A stretch of DNA of 64,000 bases from Doryteuthis pealeii (GCA_023376005.1 CM042181.1:4636152-4700151); one strand, 5' to 3'. Shown: positions 11,440 through 22,548, counted from the stretch's first letter. The notes: a model not told the origin generated them from the sequence alone. Program-made: numbers and translations.

Positions 11440-11942
11440 TACGGTTATTCTTACTCAAGCGACATTCGAGGTTTGTACTTTGGACTCTGACTAAACTGTA
11501 TATTGACGGCTTTATTTTTCCTTTTCCGATAAAATTCTAAACTTGTATTAACCCATTAAATGAGTTGGTATCAAGACGCTCCGAATGGTGTTTTATGCAC
11601 AGATCGATCTCGAAAAAAAACTGCATGCGCACAAATACACCCATAATCGCGTTTTCTCAAATTAATGTGCTAAGGCAGTCATACTTTCTTTCTTTCTTTC
11701 TTTCAGTCTCATAAACTATCTTGCATGCAAGACACGATCGCACCAATATTTTTCCCGTTCCGTTAAACGTGTGGACGAGTGTGTTTGGGAGTATTTTTTA
11801 AGGCGTTGTAAGACACAGAATCAAATGTATAGATTACAATATACTCATGTCTATAGAATAGCAATTCTGCTCCGTGACGATTTTAACAGAGATGCTAAAT
11901 TCACCATTAGAGAAAGAATAAAAAGACACGAACATAAAAATC

Positions 11943-11950
<8 letters not shown>
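11440..11950 (+). repeat. M1 unit plus repeat M2
   Basis: One M1 unit followed by M2, ending in a TA tract. The pair M1-M2 recurs at 12695-13130, so the two modules probably form one larger element. I cannot assign a class. Confidence 0.5.
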
Positions 11951-11993
<43 letters not shown>

Positions 11994-11999
11994 AATTGC

Positions 12000-12317
12000 T
12001 TTAGAGGTTGAATTTGAAGGCTATCACAATGCAGGTGTAAAGAAAAATAATAATAATACGGTAATAATGGTGTTGTGTGTTAACCTGTATTTTATTCTTG
12101 AATTTTCGAGATAAAATCTCTTTTTCAAAAGATCACTGGAACTGAAGTAGTCTAGTTATGGCATTTCTTTTTAAATTAATTTTTTTTTGTAAACATGCAA
12201 CACGAGAATACAGTTATATAAAAAATACCATCATTTAAAAAAAATTGATTTAAATAGAAATGCCATAACAAGACTACTTCAGTTTCAGTGATCTTTTGAA
12301 AAAGAGATTTTATACGA

Positions 12318-12381
<64 letters not shown>

Positions 12382-12430
12382 CACACACACATCACAAATA
12401 TATATATATATATATATATTATATAATATA
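12000..12430. repeat. Penelope-like terminal inverted repeat with decayed hammerhead
   Basis: Arms of about 70 bases (left about 12110-12180, right about 12240-12315) face each other. The left part, read on the minus strand, is homologous to 35258-35440: hammerhead-like motif, then ACAGGTTAAC, then CATTGTGA and an AT/AC microsatellite. The right arm ends in AT and CA microsatellite. Confidence 0.65.
12093..12134 (-). ncRNA. Decayed hammerhead ribozyme motif
   Basis: Aligned with the motif at 35258-35302, stem II reads GAGAT/ATCTC where the paralogue has GGGAT/ATCCC, a change on both sides that keeps pairing. The core is damaged: CUGANGA has become TTGAAAA. Cleavage activity is unlikely. Confidence 0.35.
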
Positions 12431-12637
12431 TTAATATATATTCTTCTCCTAGACCGGTTGCCATACCAAGTTTAAAAAGTCCAGTCTGCTCAACGTTTTA
12501 ACCATAGCTGGAAGGAGAATAGTGGGGTTCATACCTTTATGTATTAGCGTTATGTGAAATACTACCAATTTCTTCCACTAATGTCTCGCGTAGATAAATA
12601 ATAATTTATTTAGTTATTTATGCTGTTGGATGTATAT

Positions 12638-12670
<33 letters not shown>

Positions 12671-13273
12671 GAAGATGGGGTGTAAGACATTAAGATCCAC
12701 TGACTAAACTGTATGTTGTCTGATTTATTTTTCATTTTCTGAGAACATTCTAAACTTGCATTAACCCATTAAATGAGTTGGTATCAAGACGCTCCGAATG
12801 GTATTTTATGCACAGATTGATCTCGAAAAAAACTCCATACGCACAAATACACCCAGATCGCATTTTCTCAAATTACTTTCTTTCTTTCTTTCAGTCTCTT
12901 AAACCATCTTGCATGTAAGACACGTTCGCACTAATATTTTTCGCGTTCCGTTAAACGTGTGGACGAGTGTGTTTGGGAGTATTTGTTAAGGCGTTGTAAG
13001 ACACAGAATCAAATGTATAGATTACAATATACTCATGCCTATAGAATAGCAATTCTGCCCTTGACGATTTTAACAGAGATGCTAAATTCACCATTGGAGA
13101 AAGAATAAAAAGACACGAACATAAAAATCATATATATATACATATATATATAGGTATATATAAAAACACATTTTTTTGTGATGAAACAAAGAAAAATACA
13201 GTGCTCAATCACAAATTGTGAGAGCTAATATTTATTTAATTTGCTGAGTTTTTATAGATCAATGTTTATTATA

Positions 13274-13318
13274 AACAGCTACCCAGGTTTCTTGCTAGGG
13301 CGCAATCATCAGGTTGTT
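13274..13318 (-). ncRNA. Hammerhead ribozyme, type I
   Basis: On the minus strand: stem I AACAAC/GCTGTT (five of six pairs), intact core CTGATGA, stem II TTGC/GCAA with loop GCCCTA, GAA, a very short stem III (ACC/GGT) and the cleavage triplet GTA before stem I. All invariant core bases are present. Stem III of two or three pairs is typical of the minimal hammerheads in retroelements. Confidence 0.7.
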
Positions 13319-13410
13319 GAATTAGATCCCATGGTGTGTATTGAAGATCTTTTCTTAATCTTTCTTAATTTTAAGAAAAGATCTTCAATAAACACCATGG
13401 GATCTAATTC

Positions 13411-13455
13411 AACAACCTGATGATTGTGCCCTAGCAAGAAACGTGGGTAGCTGTT
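13411..13455 (+). ncRNA. Hammerhead ribozyme, type I, opposed copy
   Basis: The other arm of the inverted repeat. The core CTGATGA and GAA are intact, stem II is TTGT/GCAA (one wobble pair), and the cleavage triplet is GTA. It has one stem III change relative to the minus-strand copy. Confidence 0.65.
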
Positions 13456-13497
13456 TATAATAAACATTGATCTATAAAAACTCAGCAAATTAAATAA

Positions 13498-13545
<48 letters not shown>

Positions 13546-13924
13546 GAGTTTGGTATTTTTGACTCTGACTAAACTGTTGTCTGATTTATTTTTCATTTTC
13601 CGAGAACATTCTTAACTTGTGTTAACCCATTTATTTGAGTTGGTATCAAGACGTTCAAGGGTTAAAATAACTGAAATTTTCAATTTGTCTGGACCAATTT
13701 CATTTTGGTGCAACTACTCGAAATATTCAATTCTTAAAAACAGTCATTTTCACAAACAGATCAATAAAAAAAGAAAGAAATAATAATGAAAAAAACCAAC
13801 AGGTGTAAACATCGAATTAAGATACGCCTTCTGAATAAATGGAGGAAAGATGGTGCCAGAAAAATATAAATGAATATGTAGATAAATATATAAATGAATA
13901 AGGTAAAATAAAAAAGGAAATAAA

Positions 13925-14920
13925 TAAAAGTGGAAGGAGAAAGAAAAGGTGAAAGAAGAAAGAAAGGCAAAAAAATAATAAAGAAATGAAGAGAGAAACA
14001 GAAAGTGGAGATGAAAGTAAAAAAAAAAAAGAAAAAGAAGACAAAAGAAAGAAAGAAGAAAAAAGACGAAAGAAAGAAAAAGAAAGAAAGAAAGAATGAA
14101 AAAAGAAAAAGAAGACAAAAGAAAGAAAGAAAAAATAAAAAGAAGACAAAAGAAAGAAAGAAGAAAAAGACGAAAGAAAGAAAGAAAGAAAAAGAAAAAG
14201 AAGACAATAGAAGAAAGAAAGAAAAAGACAAAAGAAGGAAAAAGACGAAAGAAAAAAGAAGAAAAAGAAAGAAAGAAGAAAGAAAAAGAAAGACAGAAAG
14301 AAAAAGGTGAAAGAAGAAAAAGGCAAAAGAAAGAAAGAAAAAGAAAAAGAAGACAAAAGAAAGAAAAAGACGAAAGAAAGAAAGAAAAAAGAAAAAGAAG
14401 ACAAGAAGAAGAAAAGAAAAAGAAGACAAAAGAAAGAAAAAAGAAAGAAAAAGAAAGAAAGAAAGAAAGAAAAAAGAAAAAGAAAAAGAAAGAAAAAAGA
14501 AGAAAAGAAGAAAAGAAGAAAGAAGAAAGAAAAGAAGGAAGAAAAGAAAGAAGAAAAGAAAAAAGAAAAGAAAGAAAGAAAGAAAAAAAGAAAAAGAAGA
14601 CAAAAGAAACAAAGAAAGAAAGAAAAAGAAAGAAATAAAGAAAGATAAAGACGAAAGAAGGAAGGAAAGAAAGAAAGAAAGAAAGAAAAAGAAGATGAAA
14701 TAAAGAAAACATAAAAGAAGGAAAAAGGCGAAAGAAAGAAAGAAAGAAAAAGGCGAAAGAAAGAAAGAAAGAAAAAGACGAAAGAAAGAAAGAAACAGAA
14801 AGAAATAAAAAATAAAATGAGAAAGAGAAAGAGAAAGAGAGAAAGGAAAAAGAAAAAAAGGAAACAGAGATGAAGAAAGAAAAAAAAGAAAGAAAAAATG
14901 AAAAGATATATATTGAGAAA
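13925..14920. repeat. Homopurine (GAAA)n-type tract, copy B
   Basis: About 1 kb of nearly uninterrupted A and G on the + strand, longer than in copy A. The Phe/Ser/Leu-rich and Lys/Glu/Arg-rich frames across it are not genes. Confidence 0.9.
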
Positions 14921-14991
14921 AACAGAAGACCGAGATTGTTAGATAGATAGGAATAGACAGATAGAAAGCTATGTATATATTATATATATAC

Positions 14992-15045
<54 letters not shown>

Positions 15046-15200
15046 AAGAGAAACAAAATGAGATAGAGATTGATAGATAGGAACAGACTGGATGAATAGA
15101 TAGATTGATAGATTTTTTTAATAAAGAACTGATACTTAGATACGAAAATATTGAGATAGACGTATATAAAGAACCGATATTTACATATGAAAAGTTTGAA

Positions 15201-15250
<50 letters not shown>

Positions 15251-15253
<3 letters not shown>

Positions 15254-15360
15254 TAATCCACAGACACGTGTTTCAAGTTTCACCTTTCATCAGTGTGGCT
15301 ATACCGTAACAGCTACCTCTAGCCGGGTTCGAGACCCGAATGAACTTTCGTTCGCCAAAC

Positions 15361-15365
<5 letters not shown>
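15251..15365 (-). mobile_element. Short hammerhead retro-element inside a TA microsatellite
   Basis: About 115 bases present in copy B but absent at the matching TA tract of copy A (about 1988-2021). On the minus strand it reads: a palindromic CGGGTCTCGAACCCG related to a tRNA T-arm, a linker, then a complete hammerhead and a few bases before the TA tract resumes. The same family is at 44750-44900. Confidence 0.75.
15258..15298 (-). ncRNA. Hammerhead ribozyme, type I
   Basis: Minus strand: stem I CCACA/TGTGG (five Watson-Crick pairs), core CTGATGA, stem II AAG/CTT, GAA, stem III within ACACGTGT, then the cleavage triplet GTC. Every required core base is present and no base is inserted between core and stem II. 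Compared with 44750-44791, stem I and stem II have changed but still pair. Confidence 0.85.
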
Positions 15366-15429
<64 letters not shown>

Positions 15430-15547
15430 TAAATAAAATTAGGAAATGTAGCAATGGAAGTGTATAGTATTTCTATTTCTCGATTGTACCGCACCCCCGC
15501 CTCAGATTCAAATTTTAAACATCTGTAACCTTTCTAACTTGAAATAA

Positions 15548-16030
15548 CTAGCAACAGAAAACACCCTCCGGGCGTCGTAAAAATTATTTTTTGAAAGACA
15601 TTGCCTGAAAGGGTGGGAGTTAAAAATTCAATGTCAGAGGGTTTTGTATCATAAGTAAAACAAATCCTCATATTTATTAAAGGAGTAAAAAAAAATAAAC
15701 AAATAAAACAATTTGAAATGAAAACTGAGCCCCGTTCCTCTCAAATAAAATGTTGCGTGCATGTAATAATCAAACAATTATTTTGAATATTTTCCACATC
15801 AATTTTACACAAAATCGTAGGTGTGTATTTATTTATTTGTAAAATTTTTAGTTAACTTCTTGTTACTGTAAAAAAAAAAGGACGAGAGTAAAAAAAAACA
15901 ATTTTTTAAATTGCTTACTCAAATTTTGGGTGTATATAGCATAAGAATATTGTGACGGAAGCTGTGACGTAGAGCTATGACGTAGTTTTTGTTACAGACA
16001 GAAATACAGACAATCTCCATTATTAATAGA
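15548..16030 (-). mobile_element. Non-autonomous Helitron, type 2, copy B
   Basis: Duplicate of 2152-2629, with CTAG at 15548-15551 (complement) and the TC 5' end at 16030. The host type 1 terminus ends with CTAG at 16060-16063; in this copy its hairpin region is closer to the consensus than in copy A. Confidence 0.75.
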
Positions 16031-16133
16031 TATTTGCAGCCGGAGGATGCATATATTTGCTAGTTTAAACAATGATTCTTAGATATGAAAAGACTGAGGT
16101 CGAGAGATAAATAAATAGATTATTATATAAAGA

Positions 16134-16769
16134 CTAGCAAATATATGCACCCTCCGGGTGCAAGTATTTAAGTTTTAATATAATAAAATATCATGTTAGA
16201 TTAGAAAGGCTAATGAAACTGACTAAGAATTCAGATAAAAATATTTGGAACAGAGGGGGTATGATTGAAAAATAGAACAGCTTTGAAACTAACTCTTCCA
16301 TCATTTTCCCTTACTCCCGCCTTTCATTGGTAAATTTTCCTAATTTAACTATTTAGTTAAAATAGGAAGTAAAGAATAATATTACAGTTACTTCTTCCTG
16401 TTATTGGATTTCTTTTAAGATTTATCACCGAGATTTTTGCTGATATTCATTAAGATAAAACCAAACAATTAGAAATCAATAATACTAAGCACATATTTAT
16501 TATAATCAAATTTTTAAGATCAGTATGCAAATTAGCCTTCCCATTCACACTGTAAACTGCTATGTTGTTGTATATATAAATACAATTGCAAGTTATTAGT
16601 ATGTAAATATGGTCAACAGTCTTAATGATGTAAAACAATTTTATTAATAATTGAGGTTTAAATAAAAATAAAATCATGGAGAATGTGATGTAAATAACAA
16701 AGGGAATTGTGACTTGAATAGTAATATAGTTTCGGTTACAAACCCACAATCTCCATTATAATAAGAAGA
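16134..16769 (-). mobile_element. Non-autonomous Helitron, type 1, copy B
   Basis: Duplicate of 2733-3378 with the same hairpin and CTAG end. A small deletion removes part of the CTGTCTGTAACC region near its 5' end. A and T flank the element. Confidence 0.8.
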
Positions 16770-17048
16770 TGTGGATATAACGGATGTTCTTATTTATGAG
16801 TGATGCGAATATACTGTTACAGTATCATCACTCGTTGATTCTACATCAACAGAAGCTGGATGTTTAACTTAAACATAAGTTTTAGAGATTGCCCTTGGAA
16901 ATGTTATTCTTGAGAATCCAAACTCACAGATAAGAGACGAGGGAAATGTACACAGCACTTTTTCTGTGGTCTTTGGGATTTGATATATGTATATCAAAGT
17001 CCGTATCATTCCATTTCGGAATGCTGTCTTCAGAAATTAGCCCACAGT

Positions 17049-17116
<68 letters not shown>

Positions 17117-17133
17117 ATGTGTGTGTGTATGCG

Positions 17134-17170
<37 letters not shown>

Positions 17171-17418
17171 ATGAATATATATATATATATATGTGTGTTT
17201 GCATATATATATGTGTGTATGTATGAATATATATAGATATGTGTTTGCATATATATATATGTGTGTGTGTATGCGTATATAAATATGAGTGTATATGTAT
17301 GAGTATATATATATGTGTGTGTGTGTGTGCGTATATATATGTATGTGTGTGTGTGCGTATATATATATGTGTGTGTGTGCGTATATATATGTATGTGTGT
17401 GTATGTGTGCGTATATAT

Positions 17419-17491
<73 letters not shown>

Positions 17492-17671
17492 ATATATGTG
17501 TATATGTGCGTGTGTGCGTATATATATGTGTGTGCGTGTGTGTGTGTGTGCGCGCGTATATATATGTGTGTGTACGTATATATATGTGTGTGTGCCGTAT
17601 ATATATGTGTGCTGTGTGTATATATGTGTGTGTGCGTATATATATATATGTGCGTGTGTGTGCGTATGCTG

Positions 17672-17703
<32 letters not shown>

Positions 17704-17717
17704 CGTGTGTCTGTGTT
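17049..17717. repeat. Compound AC / AT / GT microsatellite, copy B
   Basis: About 670 bases at the same site as the 1.05 kb tract of copy A. The order of blocks is similar, but many units have been lost or gained, so the two have diverged mainly by length change. Confidence 0.95.
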
Positions 17718-17917
17718 TTTATAGTTTATATCCAAATCTGGACCATTCTATTTCAATGTACTCTCTTCGGATTCCTACTGCCGGCAAACGACACCTCTAT
17801 ATCTGAATTCGATCCAACCCTTTTAAAAAGCTATCAACAGATATTTCTATTTTCTATGTCATGGGAGACACTCTGTAAAAATAAATAATAGGCTGTGCTA
17901 TTTCAATAATAAATTCA

Positions 17918-18174
17918 GGGCCGGGTTAGCTCAGTCGGTAGAGCGTTCGGCTATAAACCACAAGGTTCCTAGTTCGATACCGGTCCCCGCCAACTCAGCG
18001 TATGAGTAGCACAGGGATCTGTGCGGTAAAGTAAGGAGCTGATGGTAGGTGTGGCGCTCCACTTCAGATGCTAAAATAATCTCCTTGGTCTAGCGCTATT
18101 GAAAAGGGGATAGACTCCCTCGCTGACTGGCTGATACCGACTTTAGGCCGCCCCGTCGACTTTACTTACTTACT
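17918..18174 (+). mobile_element. tRNA-derived SINE, family S1
   Basis: Complete copy with A-box TAGCTCAGTCGGTAGAGC and B-box GGTTCCTAGTTCGATACC, ending in a CTTA repeat. Copy A shows the site without the SINE near 4902-4918, where about 16 bases are missing in B. The insertion therefore came with a small target deletion. Confidence 0.88.
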
Positions 18175-18258
18175 TATAATATGTACTAGCTACATCATCA
18201 CGGGCATTGCCTACTTATATAAACATGTTCGCATTTACACGAATATGCACAATAGGGT

Positions 18259-18937
18259 ATGACCTGGCACTACTCACAAATACACCTGCACAAGCCGAAT
18301 CCTTACTACACAGCCTAGAAAAGGCAGCACGAAATGTCGGCCTGTACGTGAACTCTGATAAAACTGAGTTCATGTCTTTCAAAAACAAAAGCGACATCTC
18401 AACCATCGATGGCAAACTCCTAAACTCTGTAGAACAATTTAGATACTTAGGCAGTAACATCTCCTCCACAGAAAACGACGTTAATGCACGCATAGGAAAA
18501 GCATGGGCCGCTATAAATAAATTATCGATCATATGGAGGTCCAATCTCACAGACAAGTTAAAGAGACAGTTCTTCCAGGCCGTTGTCGTGTCAGTACTGC
18601 TGTATGACTGCACCACCAGCACCCTAACTAAGCGACTAGAGAATAAACTAGATGGGAGCTGCACAAGAATGCTGCGGGTCATCCTGAACAAGACATGGAA
18701 ACAACACCCTACGAGAAAACAGCTGTACGGCCACCTACCACATATCACCCAAACCATCCGAGTAAAACGGACAAGACAGTGTGGGCCTACCAGCAAAAAC
18801 GTACATTGATCAGCTCTGTGCGGATGCAGGATGCTGCATAGAGGACCTCCCGAGAATGATGAGTGATAGGGACGGATGGAGAGAGATTTTCATGGATATC
18901 CGCGCTGAAAGCGCGACATGATGATGATGATGATGAA
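18259..18937 (+). pseudogene. 5'-truncated LINE reverse transcriptase fragment
   Basis: The frame encodes the last part of a non-LTR retrotransposon reverse transcriptase: the end of the catalytic Y-x-D-D box followed by LALLTNT, a QFRYLGSNISS segment and the thumb-like VVVSVLLYDC and ARIGKAWAAINKLS segments. Truncation falls inside the catalytic box. About 75 bases carrying the His/Cys-rich region appear deleted near 18775, which shifts the frame. The 3' end has an (ATG)n tail. It sits in the duplicated block with roughly 30 target bases lost and no target duplication. The family is not assigned. Confidence 0.85.
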
Positions 18938-19149
18938 ATATATCAAATTGCATCAAACACCGAAGGTTGTATATCGGTCTATTCCCCGATTTTTCAGTTA
19001 TAGTGCGAGGGTATATTCTTAATTTGAACTTTAGTTATAATTTCGTCATTTAATTTTATTTTGATAAAATAAAATGAAAACATTTCTAGATTTTATATTT
19101 GTCCACTGTAAAAACAATGCATAATTGGAAACTTGATAATTCTTACTCA

Positions 19150-19575
19150 CACGACGTTCGAGTTTTGTACTTTTGACTTTGTCTAAACTGTATGTCGACT
19201 GATTTACTTTTCATTTTCCGAGGACATTCTAAACTTGTATTAACACGTTAAAAGAATTGGTATCAAGACGCTCCGAATGGTGTTTTATGCACAGATCGAT
19301 CTCGAAAAAAATTGCATACGCACAAATACATTCTTGATTATTCTTACTTAAGCGACGTACTTTTCACTCTGACTAATCTGTATAGAGACTGCTTTATTTT
19401 TCATTTTAGGAGAATATTCTAAACTTGTATTAATCCATTAGAAGAATTGGTATCAAGACATTCCAAATGGTGTTTTATGCACAGATCGATCTCGAAAAAA
19501 GATTGCATACGCACAAATACATTCTGGATTAAGCGACGTACTTTTCACTCAGACTAATCTGTATATTGACTGATT
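19150..19575 (+). repeat. M1 tandem units
   Basis: Two M1 units about 190 bases apart plus the start of a third. Confidence 0.6.
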
Positions 19576-19635
19576 TATTTTTCATTTTCGATCTATTCCT
19601 CCGTTTTGCAGTAAAAGGGTGAGTGTATATTTTTA

Positions 19636-20155
19636 GGTAATTTATGAGGAAGTGCGTCCCGGTCTCCTGCCTCAGAAATTGCTACCCGGTGACTATTAAA
19701 ATAACGTCCCCAGCTATGTCGTCTTGGCGGTGTTACAACCAGCCCAGGGCGTTAAATATATTTTAGAGGGGGGGGCTTCTCTTTTTTGATATGAACAAAT
19801 GGAGATGGGTGGATAGATATATAAAAACAAAGTAAAAAATGAACAAATTGAGATAGATAGATAGATAGATAGATATCCATCTTCATATCTAAATAAGAAT
19901 TACGACAAATTTCTATAAATAAACAAGAATTACGACAAATTTCTATAAATGAATTTCTAAACAAATTACGATAAATAAATAAGAATTAGGACAAAAAAGA
20001 GAAGCCCCCCCTCTAAAATACATTTAACGCCCTAAGTTGGTTGTTTTCTTTCAAGTAACACCACTGAGACGATATAGCTGGGGACGTTATTTTGATAATC
20101 ACCGGGTAGCAATTTCTGAGGCAGGAGACCGGGACGCACTTCCTCATAAATTACC
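19636..20155. mobile_element. Foldback DNA transposon with 8-base target duplication
   Basis: Long terminal inverted repeats of about 150 bases start GGTAATTTATGAGGAAGTGC on each side. The insertion is bounded by TATTTTTA at 19628-19635 and again at 20156-20163. Paralogues at 5685 and 11054 show the uninterrupted site. The centre holds a GATA tract and a duplicated AAGAATTACGACAAA module, and no transposase. An 8-base duplication with long inverted arms suggests a Mutator-like or related non-autonomous element; the superfamily is an inference. Confidence 0.8.
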
Positions 20156-20516
20156 TATTTTTAATTTGAACTTTTATCATTTAATTTTGTCATTTAATAA
20201 GTTTTAGATATTGCTTTTGAATCCAAACTCACAGATAAGAGGCGATGAAAATGTACACATACCTTTTTCTGAGATCTTACGGATTTGATATATTTATATC
20301 AAAATTTGTTATCATTCCATTTCGGAGTGTCGTCTTCAGAAATTGGCCGACAATGGACAAGTTTATATCCAAATCTGGACTATTCTATTTCAATGTACTC
20401 TCTTTGGATTCTTACTGCCGGCAAAGGACACATCTATATCTGAATTCGATCCAACCCTTTTAAAGAGCTATCAACAGATATTTTTATTTTCTATGTCATG
20501 GGACACATGCTGTAAA

Positions 20517-21204
20517 TCTTATCTTATTATAATGGAGATTGTGTGTTTTTCTGTCTGTAACCGAAACTATATTACTACTCAAGTCACAATTCTCTTAGTT
20601 ATTGACATCACATTCTCCATGATTTTATTTTTATCTAAACCTCAATTATTAATAAAATTGTCTTACATTATTAATACTGTTAACTATGTCTACATACTGA
20701 CAACATGCAATTATATTTATATATACAACAAAATAGCGGTTTACAGTGTGAACGGGAAGGCTAATTTGCATATTAATATTAAAAAATCGAATTTAATAAA
20801 TATGTGCTTAGTATTATTGATTTCTAACTGTTTGGTTTTATCTTAATGAATATAAGCAAAAATCTCTTCAATGAATCTTAAATGAAATCCATTAACAAGA
20901 TAAAATAACTGTCATTTTATTCTTTACTTCCTCTTATAACTAAATACTTAAATTAGAAAAAATAACAATGAAAGACCAGTGATGGAAGAGTAAGTTTCAG
21001 TTGTTCCATTTTTTATTATACTCCCTCTGTTTCACATCTTTTATTATACTCCCTTTGTTTCAAATCTTTTAAATATTTTAAAAATATTTTAAAATATTTT
21101 TATCTGTATTCTTATTTAGTTTTATTAGTCTTTCTAATTTAATACAATATTTTATTACATTAAAACTTAAATACTTGCGCCTGGAGGGTGCATATATTTG
21201 CTAG
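20517..21204 (+). mobile_element. Non-autonomous Helitron, type 1, with empty site in window
   Basis: Starts TCTTATCTTATTATAATGG and ends with a hairpin (GCGCCT/GGGTGC, imperfect) and CTAG. Left flank TGTAAA and right flank TATAAATAATAG join exactly into the uninterrupted sequence at 10530-10548. This confirms insertion between A and T without target duplication, the Helitron signature. Confidence 0.88.
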
Positions 21205-21523
21205 TATAAATAATAGGGTGTGCTACTTCAATAATAAATTCAGTAAAAATATCTACATAATAATATATACTAGCAGAGCTACCTTGAATTTAAAAGTAAA
21301 AAAATAAATCTATCTATATAATCATGGGAATTGCCTACTTATATCTCTCTCACGGCAGAATCGGGCTGGATTCGGGAAATAAAGCTTTATCAAGAAAACA
21401 AGCAAGTTTTGTTTGTTAAGTAATTAACCCTTAACATCCCATTGAGAATTTTCTAAGTCTAGAAAGATTTATCACAAAATGGCTAAGTTACCTGTTATTT
21501 CCCTGAAAATAAAGACCTCTAAA

Positions 21524-21915
21524 TCTATTAATAATGGAGATTGTCTGTATTTCTGTCTGTAACAAAAACTACGTCATAGGTCTACGTAGCAGCTCATGTA
21601 AAAATATTCTTATGCTATATACACCCAAAATTTGAGTAAGCAATTTTAAAAATCGTTTTTTACTCTCGTCGTATTTTTTTTTACGGTAACAAGAAGTTAA
21701 CTAAAAAGTTTCCAAATAAATAAATACCTACGATTTTGTGGAAAATTGATGTGGAAAATATTCAAAATAATTTTTTTTACTCATTTAATAAATATGAGGA
21801 TTCTGCTTACTTATGATACAAACTCTCTGACATTGAATTTTTAACTCCCATCCTCTCAGGCAATGTCTTTCAAAAATTAATTTTTACGACGCCCGGAGGG
21901 TGTTTCTGTTGCTAG
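21524..21915 (+). mobile_element. Non-autonomous Helitron, type 2
   Basis: Begins TCTATTAATAATGG and ends with a CGCCCGGAGGG-type hairpin and CTAG, with A before and T after. The left flank matches the repeat ending at about 23937. The right flank matches the Penelope-like remnant at about 31022. The element therefore now joins two sequences that are separate elsewhere. Confidence 0.75.
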
Positions 21916-21916
21916 T

Positions 21917-22325
21917 TCACCTAATATAATAAGACTTTCCTATAGACACATAATGTTATCTAATAAATCTTCCACTAACTTTATAGGGAATAATTTTAGT
22001 AATCTTATTATCGAAACAGTCACTTTATCTTCCAAAACTATCCGTAACAAAATCTCACCAGCGTATAAATTCCGACATCGGCGTTTACATAATTCCTAGT
22101 AAAGACTGCAATAAAAATATATGGTGAAACATCCAGAAGTATTAAAAAACGTTTATATGAGCACAAACGTGTTATTAGATTTGGCATTTAAACAACATAT
22201 ATACGTAACGAATCATAACTTTTATTTCAATGATCTCACATCAAGACATTTTCTTTATAGCTGGTACAATTTCGCTTTAACTATCCAGTACAATACTCAG
22301 CCTGGATTTTTCAACATATTACCCC
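21917..22325 (+). pseudogene. Dead Penelope-like element C-terminus (GIY-YIG endonuclease)
   Basis: Translation gives a Penelope-type GIY-YIG pattern: GVYIIPSKDCNK (from about 22080), then a broken YIGET box and RLYEHK. One missing A and one missing C around 22113-22122 disrupt the frame. Penelope-like elements encode a reverse transcriptase and this endonuclease; only the endonuclease end remains. A paralogue with one of the same lesions is at 32385-32800. Confidence 0.75.
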
Positions 22326-22331
22326 CTTTTA

Positions 22332-22446
22332 GGTCCGGTTTGCTCAGTCGGTAGAGCGTTCGACTAGGATTCTCAAGATTCCTGGTTCGATACCGGCCCT
22401 CGCTAACTCAGCGTATGAGTAGCACAATGAGGAGCTGATGGCAGGT
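22332..22446 (+). mobile_element. SINE S1, 3'-truncated
   Basis: Head with boxes GCTCAGTCGGTAGAGC and GGTTCGATACC plus about 40 bases of body, then a break. Confidence 0.7.
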
Positions 22447-22548
22447 TAAATTTTAACAAACGCTATCGTTTGGGGCGGATTAGGAAAACAAATGTGACTT
22501 CTAGATGGGTTGAATGATGGGGTATAGGACATTAAGTGTTAAGACAAG

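Larger units (their letters stand above)
13200..13502. repeat. Inverted-repeat element with two opposed hammerheads
   Basis: Two arms of about 120 bases, from TTTGCTGAGTTTTTATAG on the left to its complement on the right, meet near 13365. Each arm carries a hammerhead motif, one on each strand. A single arm of the same family is at 52515-52635. The outer side runs into a TA microsatellite on the right. Confidence 0.8.
13538..19145 (+). repeat. Segmental duplication, copy B
   Basis: Direct repeat of 455-5828. Private insertions: a hammerhead element inside the TA tract (15251-15365), SINE S1 (17918-18174) and a LINE fragment (18259-18937). It lacks retroposon X. The homopurine tract and compound microsatellite differ in length between copies, while the Helitron blocks between them differ by only scattered changes. 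Confidence 0.85.

Noticed and set aside
11771..11992. 73-residue frame in repeat M2
   Set aside because: Other M2 copies have stops or shifts in it, and it ends in a TA microsatellite; no domain recognised.
13750..15056. Long Phe/Ser/Leu-rich or Lys/Glu-rich open frames
   Set aside because: They are translations of a homopurine/homopyrimidine tract lacking stops by composition; no domain, start context or conservation.
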